Positions 49,535-62,210 of a DNA stretch of 64,000 nucleotides are shown here, piece after piece. Below the pieces are notes generated by a model, which was not told where the DNA came from, ran no database searches, and saw only the letters and a program-made list of their open reading frames with translations. This stretch comes from Monilinia fructicola (Eukaryota; Ascomycota; Leotiomycetes; Helotiales; Sclerotiniaceae). The position numbers and the translations under genes were made by a program. The number at the start of each line of letters is the position of its first letter. The first letter of the stretch is position 1. The stretch lies in NCBI GenBank assembly GCA_008692225.1, contig VICG01000006.1, positions 1,741,501-1,805,500 on the forward strand, in the 5' to 3' direction.

Positions 49535-52500
49535 ATGGCTGTTCTGCTCAGCCCAGCCCAACAATCCATTATTGAACTTGATCGGTTATCGAAGCCGAAA
49601 TTATCAGAGATCATCGTTCATCAGACATTTATACCTACCAGCCCCTTAAGGAAAAATCATATACAACATTTTATCAACATGCTGCATGTCAGAACAAATG
49701 AAGCTAGGAATGTCAATGCGAGGGTTGAAGAATCAATATCCGACTCCTTTATAATAGTGCGAAAAATCCACCAGCTTCCTCCTTGGAAATTTATCAACCT
49801 AGAGCTCAAATTTGGAGCCTCGAACGATGTACCAGCCGTTGACAAAGACCTCATGCGTATCTTAAAGGAGTTTGCCCGTGACCTGGAAATTTCTGAACGT
49901 TGCTCTGTCTCTGTCAGCACTGCTCGATTCATACCGGCTGGCTCTTCTCATATTCGTGGAGCGGTTGACGTAAGTTTTGCCCTTGATCCAGATTTCAATT
50001 CAATGAATTTAGTCTAGTATATCTTGCCTGCTCGTATTCATACTGAAATCGTGTCGGTAGCAGCACGAAATACTCCATTACATCCCTCACCCTTACGTCC
50101 TCAATTGGCCTCTGGCTCGACAATCACAAGCAATAGAAATACCACATACGAATGCCATTCCATGCAATAACCTTGAGACAAAGACTCTACAGCTAATTTC
50201 AATTGGTCTTGGATCGAGGGCTGTTAAGCTACACCTTCACCAATCACCGACATCTGCGGAACCATACACTTTTCCACATGGCCTTGAGGGAAAAATTCAA
50301 AGCTCTACTTCATTCGATGTTCAACCAAGTCTTATGGATCCAAATAAAGACTTCTGCAAAAAAACTACAAGTTCATCCTATTCCAATAAAACCGCGTCTG
50401 CGCTAACGACCAATCCGAATGATATTCCACAAGAATCGACTGAGGAAGGTGGCGTACCCTTTTATCCACAATCAAGTCCCCCAAAGGAGGTTGAAAAATG
50501 GATTGAACAAGTTCAAGTGGATCGACGAGATAATGAACTTGCCGAGAAGTTGTATCGATATTTCTTACATAGTGACAATTCCGGCTCAATCTTTGAGTGG
50601 CCATGGGTTCAAACTGAATTGCATAAAGTGCAAAGTTTTAGACAAAAGCCGTGTCTAGAAGCTTGTCCCGACTCAGACAAGGAAGAATCAACTTCACCGA
50701 TTTCAGAATCAGCTCCTACTCGTCTGCGCGGAGGATGCGCAGGCTGGAAGTTTATGCATAAGTCAGGGGAAAGGAGTAGTATCAAGAATAGCCAATGTCG
50801 TGATTGTCGAAATGATATAGATCTTGGTTACGGCGGTTCTCATTTATTTGCGAAACCGTTTCCTGAGTATGACCCTACTGTGGACCTCATGTACCTCTAT
50901 GACACCGACCAAGAGAAAATACAGGAAAGATTACATGGGATCTTGTCCATGGACATGAGATTGATCAAAGAGGCAAAGTCAGCTTTGCGTAATGAAATCC
51001 GCAGAGCTCGAAGCAACAGCTCCAATCCTGAATTCGATCTCCAACCCGGCTCCGATTCAACTTATACGTACTTGAGAGGAGGCATGATTCGGCCAACTGA
51101 GTATAGCTCCATTGATTCACCGTCATCGGGGTGTATGCGCCGACGCGATAAGTTACTCCATATGGTAGAGAAGTTTATGAAATATACGAAATTCACGAGA
51201 GGAAAGTTACAAGACAAGGTAAAAACTCCAAATAAAGGAAATGGGGAGAGTATCGAGAACTTCGAGAATACCGAGGATGACATGACAGAGGACGGCGAAT
51301 GGCCTGGCAAACTGCCACTTCGAAATGACGAGACATTGACCGACCTGAACAGGGCAATTGATTATTATAACCAAAATGGCAGGAAAGCATACGCGTTACA
51401 GGAAAAGCTAGACCGTATCAAAACAAGGCTCGCCAATGCAGGCATCATAAATGAGGAATATGATGATTACTTCCAAGACACGCAAGAGCTAGACATATAC
51501 GAGCAGATGGTATATGATGTGTTGAGTCGAAATCAAGTTGGTGAGCTATATGACACTTTGGTTTTTCGCTGCGGTGCAGCGGCAATAGGAGCAGCACAGA
51601 TCTTAAAGAGAAGAATCCAGCAGGCACAACTTGACGAGTCCAAATCCCCTGCTGTACGTCAACGTGGACGGCATCGTGAAAGCAAATCTGAAAAACTTAT
51701 TGGTGCTGAGAATAACGAGCTCGAAGGTGACAATGTTGATGAGATAGAGAGTATGAAAGAAGAGGACGAGTGGGTAGATAATGACGATGACGAGTTGGAT
51801 GGAGAGCAACTATGGCGTCATAAACTCGGCATGTGGAGGGAACCCGATATTTATTATTCAGCATTGAGCATATATAATCATCTCAGGAAGCAAGTCTATG
51901 ACTTAAAAGCGAAGTTATGTAAGATCGAAGAGACTATTCCAAAAAATAGCACCGTAATCCAGGAATATCGTGGTATCTGCCAAGACACGAAAAAGCTACT
52001 TAGTTTTGAGCTGACAGAGGTCGATTTGCAAAGAGAGTCACAGAAAGGCACACTTACTGAGAGGGAACGCCTCAGGAGGATGTATATCGTCTCTAAATAC
52101 GCAACGCATGCAAGGACAGTCCTCAGCAAAAGAATCAATCTCGCAGAAGCTGCGTGCCGGTACGGGGTGAAGAAGAATGAACGCAAACGCAATATATTTC
52201 ATCTATTGAAAGGCAGTTTCGGCAAATGTAGGCGAGAAAAGGGAGTTGTTAAAGAACAATCTCATCCTCTCCGCTCTGGGGAGTCCAGTGAAGTAAAAGA
52301 TTTAAGCTCCGTTGTCACAGTTGAGAAATTATTAGAGGAATATGACCGACTGAAAAACCAAGTACGGCACTTACGTCTAGTAGCAGGGATTCGTATACAT
52401 GATGATGGTGATCTGGAGAAAAATTCGAATTTCTGGACAATACTTGAAGAGCAAAACAAGGTTGAGATGCTTATGCGGGATATAAAATATCTGCGTGACA

Positions 52501-55500
52501 ACGGCCGTATACCTAGTATTCTTTTAGCAAGCTATGGTGTTTTAAAGGCAAAGGAAGTCAAAGCACTTATCGAGAATAATTTCAATATAGCACAAACTGC
52601 TTATAGTAGATTGGAGTCGCTTTCTATCCATCAGCGCGGTGGAGCGGGGTCCGACTCTAGACGCAACAGACTACGTTGGAAACTTGGTAAATTAACCTTA
52701 TTCGTGCGCAAGATTGGCAGACGGCGACGTCTGAGTGAAAGGCTGCAAGGCAGGGAATCACACGAAGAGACTGGGGATCGTGGCAGGTCAGCGGCGCGGA
52801 GGGTAGGAAGCAGCTTCAGCTGTTTATTGACGAATTATGATCGGCTCTCACGGGAAGTAGAAGAGTTACGCAGAGATGAAAGCTCTCTTCGGGGCAAAGG
52901 CGCTAAAATAGATGAATACACTGGGTACTGGACAGAAATGGGGAAGATACAGGCACATCTTGAACTCCGAGCAGATGTTCAGGCTCGGCGTGATCAAAAC
53001 GCCGTGCTCTTGGTTCCACAGATTGAACGTGGAGTTTCGAAAGCACAGTGTGCCAAGGAAATTCTCGAGTTGAGGAACCAGATTCTACGAGATGATCTAT
53101 CAGCTTCTAATGAGGAAAGCCGGTGGTCTTCTGGAAGCTCCCGTGCAGGGGGGTTGGAACGCAAACACGACTTGTTGCTTTCGAATTTTATGCAGGCTAC
53201 CCAATTCTTGGGCGATGCGTTTGCTCTCAAGTTCCCTATTGCGGAAGAAATCTATGCATCGACAAAAGATATCAGTGATTCATTGGTAGAAATATCTGAT
53301 GTGATACTCACACCGCAGTCCGAATCAAGGAATACTCAATTGCGAGGAGGGGTAGGACGTGATTGGAAGGAATTCTGTCTAAATCAACTAGCCAAAATCC
53401 GCAAGCAATATTCTAGGAGTGAGAGATTTTCTGGTGGTTTACAGCGTGGAGAACATGACGAGCCATTATTGGCACCTAGCTCAAATCCTAGGCCAACTGA
53501 GCCACTTCAAACTCAACGTCAAGCTCATCAGCAGCACAGTCGAGGAGATAGTGGCGTCTCAGGGGTAGGTGTCACACCGAGCCAACCAAAAGACGAATCT
53601 GTGCAGAAAGACCCTCCTCAGCAAGCCAATATTTTTTCACAATTTTCTCATCGACTTCAACCCTCTCGAGGTGGTGCAGATCCAGGTGTACATGCAGCGC
53701 CTGTAGAAAATCCAAGCGCTATAGCACCTGCAGATCCCGATGACCCTGGAGAGATTGAAGAGCGTCGTCAAAAAGAACGTAATATGATCGCCATGCGACA
53801 AATTGAGAGAAAACAGGAATTGAGTAGCATTTCTAACGACTTTGTGCTTATCATGGGCGAATTCATTAATCTCACAGAAATGATACGAAATAACCGCCGT
53901 CGCCTTTTTTATAAACGAATAGTAACGGTAGGCGGACGATGTTTGAAACTGAAGACTGATCGTGTGCGGATTCACCCTCAAACGGCTATAACCCTAAGCG
54001 ATCTTCGGCATTTAAACGAATTTAAAGAGGGCATGCGTGGGATGAGGGGCCTGTATGAATATCGTACCAAAATATAGGCTTGATTCTAATCTTACGCTAC
54101 TCGCGAAGAATTATCTCATAGCGGCGAGACGCACAAATGAAATTATGGAAAATTGGTTACGTGACATTAAGCAACAAGATTTTCCAAGGGAGAAAAGGCT
54201 TTATCTCCGTGAGATAGGGTACGCAACGAGAATCTTAGACGAGTGGCCCGGCTACATGAATGGCATGGTTCATTATAGTTTCACTACTCAGCGTGGAAAA
54301 GATTCGAGAGCGAGTGCTCTGGGTCCAGTGCAACATCGTCGGGGTGAAGAACGTGGTGAATCTTCGAGAAGCAGCGTTCCTAATTCGGTTCAAAATCTTC
54401 ATGGAGAAAAGAATGGTGCATCTTCAAAGAGCAGCATTCTTGATCGGGGTCGACGTTACTGGGGCAAAGAACGCAGGGAACTTTCGAGGAGTAGCGTATT
54501 TAATAAAGCTCGATATCATCAAAATGAAGAAAGCGATTCATCTTCAGAAAGCAGCACTCCTAATCCGGTTCGACCTGACCAAGACAAAAGAAGCGGGGAA
54601 TCTTTGAGGATCAGTATACCTGATACCGCTCGATATCATCAAACCGAAGAAAGCGATGCATCTTCAGAAAGCAGCATTCCTAATCCGGTTCAAAGTCTTC
54701 AGGCAGAAAGAAATGCTCCATCTTCAAAGAGCAGCATTCCCCATCCGGTTCGACAATACCAGGGCGAAGAACGCGGTGAATCTTCGACGAGCAGCGTACA
54801 TAATCCGGTTGACGAAATACTCAAGCAGACAACACAACTGCGTATCAAAAATGACTTGCCATTAACAGTGCCAACAAGAAAAGAGTCACAAAGAAAAGTC
54901 ACAAGAAAAGAGAGGCTATCTTCCTCTACATCTGGACCTCTGTTTATGTGCTATGAGGAAGATGCCATTCCAGAAGAGGTAATGAATCGTTTCCTAAAGA
55001 TGGGTCATATGCGTGAAGAGATTGTTTTCGCGTTCTCAGCTTCTGCAGGTGATGCCCAGGAAGCGGCTCGCATTTTATCGCCAGAAGCATTTGACGAGTC
55101 ACAAATTCCAACAGAGGTAATAGATCAACTTCAAGGACTGGGAACTTCGCGCGATGAAGTCTTCAACGCGTTGAGGTCTTCAAATGGTAATGTTAATCTT
55201 GCTGCCGAGATATTATTTGCCGAAGAAATAGATTTGTTCGATCAGCCATTTACTTTAGCGGATGTGCATTATCTTGCAAATTCATTGCAAGCCCCGGCTG
55301 CGCAAGCCTTTGAAGCTTTGGTGGCCACTGGAGGTGATCAAACAGAAGCGGCTTCGCGTATATTTTCGGGGGAAATACCGGCGGCAAGGTTGGTTTCGTT
55401 GGAGAGTATGCATCGTCTTGTGAGATTGGGAGCCACGGGCAGGCAAGCTTATGATTTCTTGCAAACTGCAAGGGGTGATATTCAACGTGCAACTGGTCTT

Positions 55501-56010
55501 TTCTTGGAAGTAGAACGGAGTGGTCAGCCATCGTTTCCAACAGAGCAAATTGATTATTTTGTAGCATTTGGAGTCTCGAGAGTCGCAGCTGGCAATGCGT
55601 TGGCGATTGCTGGAGGTGATACTCAACATGCGACTGAGATTTTGTTACCTCTTATCACGCAGGAAAGTTCCCAGGATTGTAATAATAGTGATGACGATGA
55701 GGGAGGTGATGATGACGGGGAAACAGTAGTTACGGAATCCGAAGCCGCAGAAGAGGATATTGATCGACTTGTAGAATTGGGCATCTCGAGTTCTGAAGCT
55801 TTTGACGTGTTGCTGGACTTCGAGAATGATGTTGGAGCTGCGACTGAGTATTTAATTTCTCGTTCATTACGGGAAGAGGCTACTGAGGATGGTGAAGCGA
55901 AGAATGACAAAGCGGAGAACGATGAAATGACAAACGAACGGAATATCCCTGGTAACCATAATATTGATAGGAAAGGAAAGGGGAAAGCATCAGAAATCGA
56001 CACTATGTGA
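49535..56010 (+). CDS. Giant coiled-coil protein with LRGG motifs and six UBA-like domains
   Basis: I do not recognise a named family. Exon 1 is 49535-49969; a 91-nt GT-AG intron (49970-50060) joins in phase 0 to one exon running to 56010. A single extra base in the A run near 54068-54071 explains the change of frame where two long frames overlap (54055-54077). The model gives about 2,127 residues. The middle (about 380-1,450) is a series of similar helical, coiled-coil modules of about 120-150 residues. Ubiquitin-tail-like motifs recur: RLRGG (about 366-370), LRGG (about 483-486), RGG (about 1004), LRGG (about 1239-1242), RGG (about 1348). Next come nine 20-residue Ser-rich repeats. The C terminus (about 1782-2080) has six UBA-like three-helix units (pattern: I-x-x-L-x-x-L-G followed by A-L and A-x-x-I-L). 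UBA domains bind ubiquitin; RLRGG strings are recognised by deubiquitinase-type proteases. A role in ubiquitin biology is inference. Confidence 0.75.
54295..54813 (+). repeat. 60-bp (20-residue) tandem repeat inside the coding sequence
   Basis: About nine imperfect units of 60 bp encoding [GDRA]-x-S-S-x-S-S-[IV]-[PF]-x-x-[VA]-x(8), with the E-E-x or E-R-x step. The most alike units share AGCAGCATTCCTAATCCGGT-type DNA. Confidence 0.85.
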
Positions 56011-56252
56011 TTGATAATGGGCTGGGTTGATGATTAGCAGTATTTTCTTGCATCTTTAACAAAGGTCAGCGGAATGTATGTAAATAACGGATTTAGATAT
56101 AAATGAGATATCATCAGCGTACAAGATGTTTGTTTCCCAAAACTTGATGGTGAAGATCACTGTTGAACGAGGAATTACCGACTCTCGTATGGGACTAGTG
56201 TGACGAAAAAACCTTCCATTCTCAAGATTATCGGAGCCTTTCTTCTCTCCCC

Positions 56253-57732
56253 TCATTCGCATTCAACTTTCCGTCTCCCTTCTGCAAAGTCACTCAATAC
56301 CTTGTTCAGACCCTCTCTCCTAACACAATTCTCAAACTTCCAACTGCCCGCCAATGCATCCAGCTCTTCCTCTCCCAATCCCCTAAACAGCTCTGCAAAT
56401 TCATCTGCAAAACTACTCGCTACATACGTCTGCACCACTCCTCTTAAAAGTTGTCGCTGAACCCCCCAAGGTGTTGGATACTGCTCTTTTGCCTTGGGCG
56501 CATTTTCTTCTATCCACTGGACCAACGGATCCAAGGCTCTTCCCAACGATTCTGAAGTTGGAGAACCCCAGGCGTCAAGTTGGAGCGCGCGCTTCTTTTG
56601 GAGGAAAGGTGCTATGAGAGTGTGGTACGGAGAGCTGCGAGACGTGGTCACCATTCCTTGGAGACCGAGATCTTTGTAGAGCCAGATACTCCAGGGGATC
56701 TGGTATCTATCGTAGATCTTTAGTTGGGCGCCGAGGAGATTGTAGCGCTGGGTGTTGGTTTCGTCGGCGGTTTTGTCGATGGTGGGATCGGCGTAGACGG
56801 GGCCGAACTCCCCGTTCCAACTTGGGACGCGGTGAGTTTTCATAAAAGTGCATTTGCGGAGGAAACTGGATTCGAGTTTTTCGATTTGTGAGGGACTGTT
56901 GGTGAAGGGGGTTCCGGTGGGGAAGCCCATGGAAGAATAATCATGGAGGGCGTAAGCGCAGTTAGGGAGAACGGTGGCGAAGGATTTCCATTCCATGGCA
57001 AAGGTGTTTCCATCGAGCCAGAGGATATGGTAGGGGTCGATCTTGCGGATAATAGCTTCGAAGCGGGTATAGAATTCGGGGAGGCGGTGGTGTAGTGGAT
57101 CGCAAGGTTCGTTGATGGGGTTGTAGCCAGCTATCCAAGGGTTATCGCGGTAGCGGGTGGCGATCTGTGACCACAGCCATATCGTGCGGTCTTGATGATC
57201 TTTGTGGTCCCAAAATGAGGCATGGTTGGATGGATTGTCCGAATGCCAGTCGGGGTTTTGGGCTCCAGGGACGGTGTGCATGTCGAGGATTGTATAAATT
57301 TTATGTTTGGCACACTGCTTGTTTTAATATGTGTAAACAGAAAGATTTTAAATATACTCGAGTACCTACAATGTCAATAACACGATCCAAGTGTTTGAAT
57401 CCACTTTCCTTTAAAACTCTAGGGTTCATATCATCCTCGAAATGTCGATAATTAAAAGGCAGTCTCAGACAATTCAATCCCAAGCTAGCAAAGAACTTTG
57501 CATCATCTTCCATGAAGAAATACTCTAAGAATTTATCAAAGAAGAATTCATATTTCTCCTTGCCTAGCACTTTCAGCATGGCAGCTCGATGTTGATGTTC
57601 GTGGGCAGGGTAGCCGGTTATGAAATTCTCCATATTCATCCATCCTCCTAACCCAGCACCACGAAGAATGACAGGCTTCTCGGATGCATCGATGATTTGT
57701 TCCCCTTTTACTCGTAGGATACCGTTGGACAT
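56253..57732 (-). CDS. Glycoside hydrolase family 5, exo-beta-1,3-glucanase-like (intracellular)
   Basis: Hydrolyses beta-glucan, probably 1,3-linked; no signal peptide is visible, so the enzyme is likely cytosolic. Exon 1 is 57732-57370, intron 57369-57315 (55 nt, GT-AG, phase 0), exon 2 is 57314-56253; 474 residues. The TIM-barrel signatures are clear: RGAGLGGWMNMENFITGYP near the N terminus, the LGLNCLRLPFNYRHFE strand, LDMHTVPGAQN, the acid/base glutamate in NPINEP (about E190) and the nucleophile in WNGEFGPVY (about E290). This matches the retaining GH5 pair. The C-terminal part is helical. The start is chosen because MSNGILRVKGEQII begins the canonical first strand directly. Frame intact. 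It is convergent with the LRGG/UBA gene, 242 bp apart. Confidence 0.9.
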
Positions 57733-58879
57733 ATTGTGAAAGGGAGGGAGAAGGACGAAGAGATTTTGTGATCGAAAGTAGGAAAAGGATGTTGTTCTTC
57801 ACTTCAAGAACTCTGAAGTGAAAGGAAGATAAATCTCAGCCATCTTCAAGTTCAAATGCACATAGTTATACATTTGATATTGGTGAATTCATGACCTTTG
57901 TATTCAGGCTGATATCAGAAGTTGTAAATATTGCTATTTCTGTACAACCCCACCTCGATCCCTCACGCTGTTAATTTACCCGAACCGCGAACAGCATTGG
58001 ATCGACGACAAAGACCATTCAAGCGTACGAATGGGATCACTGAAATTTTAGATCTAGGGCACTTGCTTGACTTGACCATTGCTCATTGTAGAGGCATAGA
58101 CGAAACATTTTACTAACTTGAGTACGATATTGGATAATGGATTGATAGCAGTGGGATGAGCGGTTTGAGTGTTTGGGTAAACTTCGATCATTAAATGACT
58201 CTGGAACTGTCGATATAGAGGTTCTAACAAAATGCTACCTTATATGTATGTAGTGAACGATATAAATGATGAATGCCTTCAAGCTCCGGAAGTTTGTCTT
58301 AGTATAGAGAAGACAAATCTGCTCTCAACTATGAGAAGCAATGCAATTTGAGAAGAAGGATGGGGTGAGTTCTCAGAGTTAGGGATAGAGTATAGCCTTT
58401 CCACAGATAGAACATAACAAACGAGAGATAATATCAACACCCTCATATACAATACCCGTTGCCCTCAACTCGATTCGAGACCTTCATATACAATACCCGT
58501 TGCCTTCATATACAACACCTTCATATACAATACTTATCACCCTCAACTTGATTCAACGTTTGCATATACAACACCTGTCGTCCTCAATGCGATTCCAATA
58601 ATGTCACCTCATACCTCTTCATACTACGTTATCCCCTCTCAAATGCCGACCTCGGTCCATCTTCCCCACGTGATACGTCAACATTTCTCAGCCTTTCCTC
58701 TTTGAGTTTAGTCTCAACAATCGGGAAAACAACCCGGGAACTTCGATCAGCACTCAACACAGCTTGTGGTACGAAAGATTCCTCTCCACCGAAAGTCTTT
58801 TCTGTCCCTCATCAAATAATCAATTCACAACATTCTTTCTCCCTTCCACCCACCATCACATAATATATCCTTTCACATA
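57733..58879. other. Divergent promoter region between glucanase and malate dehydrogenase genes
   Basis: About 1.15 kb between start codons. It includes an imperfect repeat block at 58440-58596 and a pyrimidine-rich leader (CTTTCTCCCTTCCACCCACC) just upstream of the malate dehydrogenase start. No gene seen in it. Confidence 0.5.
58440..58596. repeat. Imperfect tandem repeat upstream of malate dehydrogenase
   Basis: Units of TTCATATACAATACCCGTTG followed by CCCTCAACTCGATTC occur four or five times with gaps and substitutions, about 300-440 bp upstream of the start codon. Confidence 0.8.
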
Positions 58880-60139
58880 ATGTTCGCCGCACGCAGAGCA
58901 TTGACTGGCGCAGTCCAAAGCAGAGCTTTCTCTGCTTCTGCTAGAGATGTAAGATGATCTCTACTTGGCTCCGGCATCTTGAATGTCAACTAATTTTATT
59001 GAATGTAGTTGTCGAAAGTCACAGTCCTTGGTGCCGCCGGTGGAATTGGACAGCCATTGTCTCTTCTCCTCAAGCTGAACCCCCGCGTTACTGATTTGGC
59101 ATTGTACGATATCCGTGGAGGCCCAGGTTCGTTTGCATCATTTTCTACCCGAATATCATTGGGAAGATATATATAGTAAAGGGAATTGGATGTACAGTAA
59201 TGCTAATGAGTACGTCAATTGGATGAATAGGTGTCGCAGCAGATATCTCCCACATCAACACAAAGTCCAAGGTTACCGGATACGAGCCAACACCATCTGG
59301 TCTCGCCGCCGCTCTCAAAGATGCTGAAATTGTCTTGATCCCAGCCGGTGTTCCACGTAAACCCGGTATGACCCGTGATGACCTCTTCAACACCAACGCA
59401 TCCATCGTTCGTGATCTCGCCAAGGCTGCTGCGGAATCCGCACCAAACGCAAACATTCTCGTTATTTCCAACCCAGTTAACTCCACTGTCCCAATTGTTG
59501 CCGAGATCTTCAAGGCCAAGGGAGTTTACAACCCAAAGAGACTTTTCGGTGTTACTACTTTGGATGTCGTCAGAGCTAGCAGATTCGTCAGTGAGATCAA
59601 GAAAACTGACCCAGCTGATGAGAACATTGTTGTTGTTGGTGGACACTCTGGTGTTACCATTGTTCCTCTTTTCTCCCAATCTTCTCACCCAGATCTTGTC
59701 GGTAACGAGAACCTTCTCAAGCGTGTTCAATTCGGTGGTGATGAAGTTGTTCAAGCCAAGGATGGTGCTGGCTCCGCTACCCTCTCCATGGCCATGGCTG
59801 GTGCCCGTATGGCCGAATCTTTATTGAAGGCTTCTCAAGGACAAGCTGGTATCGTTGAGCCAACTTTTGTTGACTCCCCATTATACAAGGATCAAGGTGT
59901 TGATTTCTTCGCCAGCAAGGTTGAATTGGGACCAGATGGTGTTCAAAAGATTTTGGAAGTTGGAAAGGTTGATGCTGCTGAGGAGAAGTTGTTGGAAGCA
60001 GCCTTGGCTGATTTGAAGAAGGTTTGTTCATTCCAATACTGACCTTTTTAATCCATGTTTTACACAAAAAACTAACCTCGATACTTTACAGAACATCCAA
60101 AAGGGTGTCGAATTCGTCGCCAAGAACCCAGGAAACTAA
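58880..60139 (+). CDS. mdh1: Malate dehydrogenase, mitochondrial
   Basis: NAD-dependent oxidation of malate to oxaloacetate in the TCA cycle, mitochondrial matrix. Four exons: 58880-58948, 59009-59126, 59231-60021, 60092-60139; introns of 60, 104 and 70 nt, all GT-AG, with a continuous frame of 341 residues, the usual length. The N-terminal 23 residues ([19 protein letters not shown]...) are basic and Ser/Ala-rich with no acidic residue before position 23, a mitochondrial presequence. The NAD-binding motif GAAGGIGQ is at about 31-38, the active-site loop arginines are in [22 protein letters not shown] follows, and the catalytic histidine is in GGHSGVT (about H201). No frame damage. The gene name follows the standard yeast/fungal mitochondrial isozyme; the presequence supports that choice. 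Confidence 0.97.
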
Positions 60140-62210
60140 ATGCAAAAAAACAGGTCCCAAACCTTTATGATCAAATAGTCCCTCTTACAAACCTCAATAT
60201 CCACAATGATTCTGGAATGAATTCATGACTTTCTAAATTCCGATTCAATACTCGCGTTTTCATTCGCATGTGTGTATACGTAAGATGAAAGGAAGGAATT
60301 ATAGATAAGATTTCGATTTTGAATGAATTTAAAGAGATGTCTTTGGCAACTCTTTGGCTATTTGATTTATAGCATGTATTATGCAAGCGATATAAGATTA
60401 TAATGAAATGACTCTCCTCTATCATCTTTGATATATGAACCCAGTTATATTTTGTCTTGAAGTTGAAGATCTATAAAGTATTATTAGTAGTTAACCCCGG
60501 AGACACGAGAGTGAAATTTACTTGGTATTTACTTTGTACCATATACTTCTACTCGTAATCTGGATCGCCCTCCCTACCCCAATAGCTACATAACAAAACC
60601 ACCTCTCATTACCAAACATCCATCACGCATCATCATAACCACAACCACCATCAAACTCAATGGACATGGATGGGAATACCACACAATCAGCCCCAGGCAC
60701 TCACTCACTAATTCATCAGGAACACACGTCACGATCATTTGATCTGTTGATCCTGACTTGTCTGTGGCTTGCAGTTCAAAGTGCTTGCTTGCTTGTTTGC
60801 TTGCTTGCTTGTTTGCTTGCTTCCCTGCTTGTAAAATATAGAGCAAGCTCCCATCACATCCACCAGTGATCCCATCCCACCCCATCCCACCCCATCCATC
60901 ACACTTTCCGCACGCCCGGGGACTCACTCTCTCCATCCATCCTGCCTTCCTGCCTTCCTTGAACTTCCTCCCTCCCTTCTGCCCCACCCGCTCGCTCGCT
61001 CTTTGTCAAATTACAGAGTACAGTCTGTACATGCACGCATCATTGCTCTTGCTTGGTTGTTTGCGAGGAGTGTGGGTCTGGAAGATTCCACTGTGCTGTA
61101 CTTACTGCACTGTTCTTACTGCACTGTTCTTACTGCACTGTACAACTTCACTTTCGTCATCATCCATCGGATGGATGTACAGTATCTACGGGATCTGTAT
61201 CCGCCATCCCCGATTTACCCGATTTGTTTATCGTACGTACCGTGTTTGCCGTGCCGTGCTGTGCCGCAGTGCTGTTGCTGATGTTATTGTTGATGGAGGA
61301 TTTCTTTTGGTTGATTTACAGTATATGTGTACGGAGATAGAGTGAGTATGTACGGGGTATGGATGGATAGATAGATAGATAGATACATAGCGTCTCAGCG
61401 CATAATTTCATTCATTCCAATCATCCTCCACTTTCTATTCTTTTATTACCTCTCCCCTCCCCTCCCCTCCCCTCCCACTAGAAACACGGCGTTAACGTTG
61501 AAAGAAAGGTCTGTGAGAATCGCGGTTGTGTGTGTTGCGTGTGTTATTTTTGATGATACTTGCTTCCCATCCCATCCTAAGTAACCCGACCCAACCCAAC
61601 CGAACCCATCCCTTTATCCAGCTGGATGGAGGTTCTTGGAAGAGCTATAAGTCGGTTGGCTTGACTTTGGGCTTTTTATTTGTATACTGTGTACTGTATG
61701 TATACTGTGTGTACTGCATACTGTATATACAACAATACGATATTCTCATTCCTTCACATTACCCCCACCGCACGCGAGGGTCGGTGGATCTATGCTGCAC
61801 TCTGTACTCTCTCTGTATGTAGATAAATAGAGAGTATATAATTGCGATGAGTGCAGTTTATACAATACAGTAAGTAAGCTTATAGGACGATTGATATCCC
61901 CATGCTCAAGTTCCAACTCCCTCGCTCCCTCCCTCCCTTCGCAAGCTCTTCCTCCTCCTCCTCCTCCTCGTCCAAGAGTTCAGAGTTCCCACCTTTGCTT
62001 CTCCCCTCCCCCTCTCCCCCCCACCAACCCACCATCCCACCAACCCACCACCCCCACCAAAACCAAACCCAAACCCAAAATCTTCACTTCGAAAATTCAC
62101 AAAAAGCTGAAGGAGCTCTTTTCTCCTCTGACACTCTGACTGAGTCCTCCCTCCCTTCCTCCCTCCCTCTCCACTCCCACCCCAACCTCCCCTCCCAAAA
62201 AAAAAACCAC
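60140..62210. other. Gene-poor intergenic DNA with simple repeats
   Basis: 3' flank of malate dehydrogenase, then low-complexity DNA: CTTG/TTTG tetranucleotides at about 60782-60826, a 15-nt repeat with TTACTGCACTGTTC at about 61099-61143, GATA at 61366-61386 and CCCCT at 61450-61478. Open frames here are Ser/Pro- or Leu/Cys-rich and unconvincing. Confidence 0.5.
62197..62206 (-). terminator. RNA polymerase III terminator of the tRNA gene
   Basis: A run of ten T on the minus strand begins four bases after the tRNA 3' end. Confidence 0.8.
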
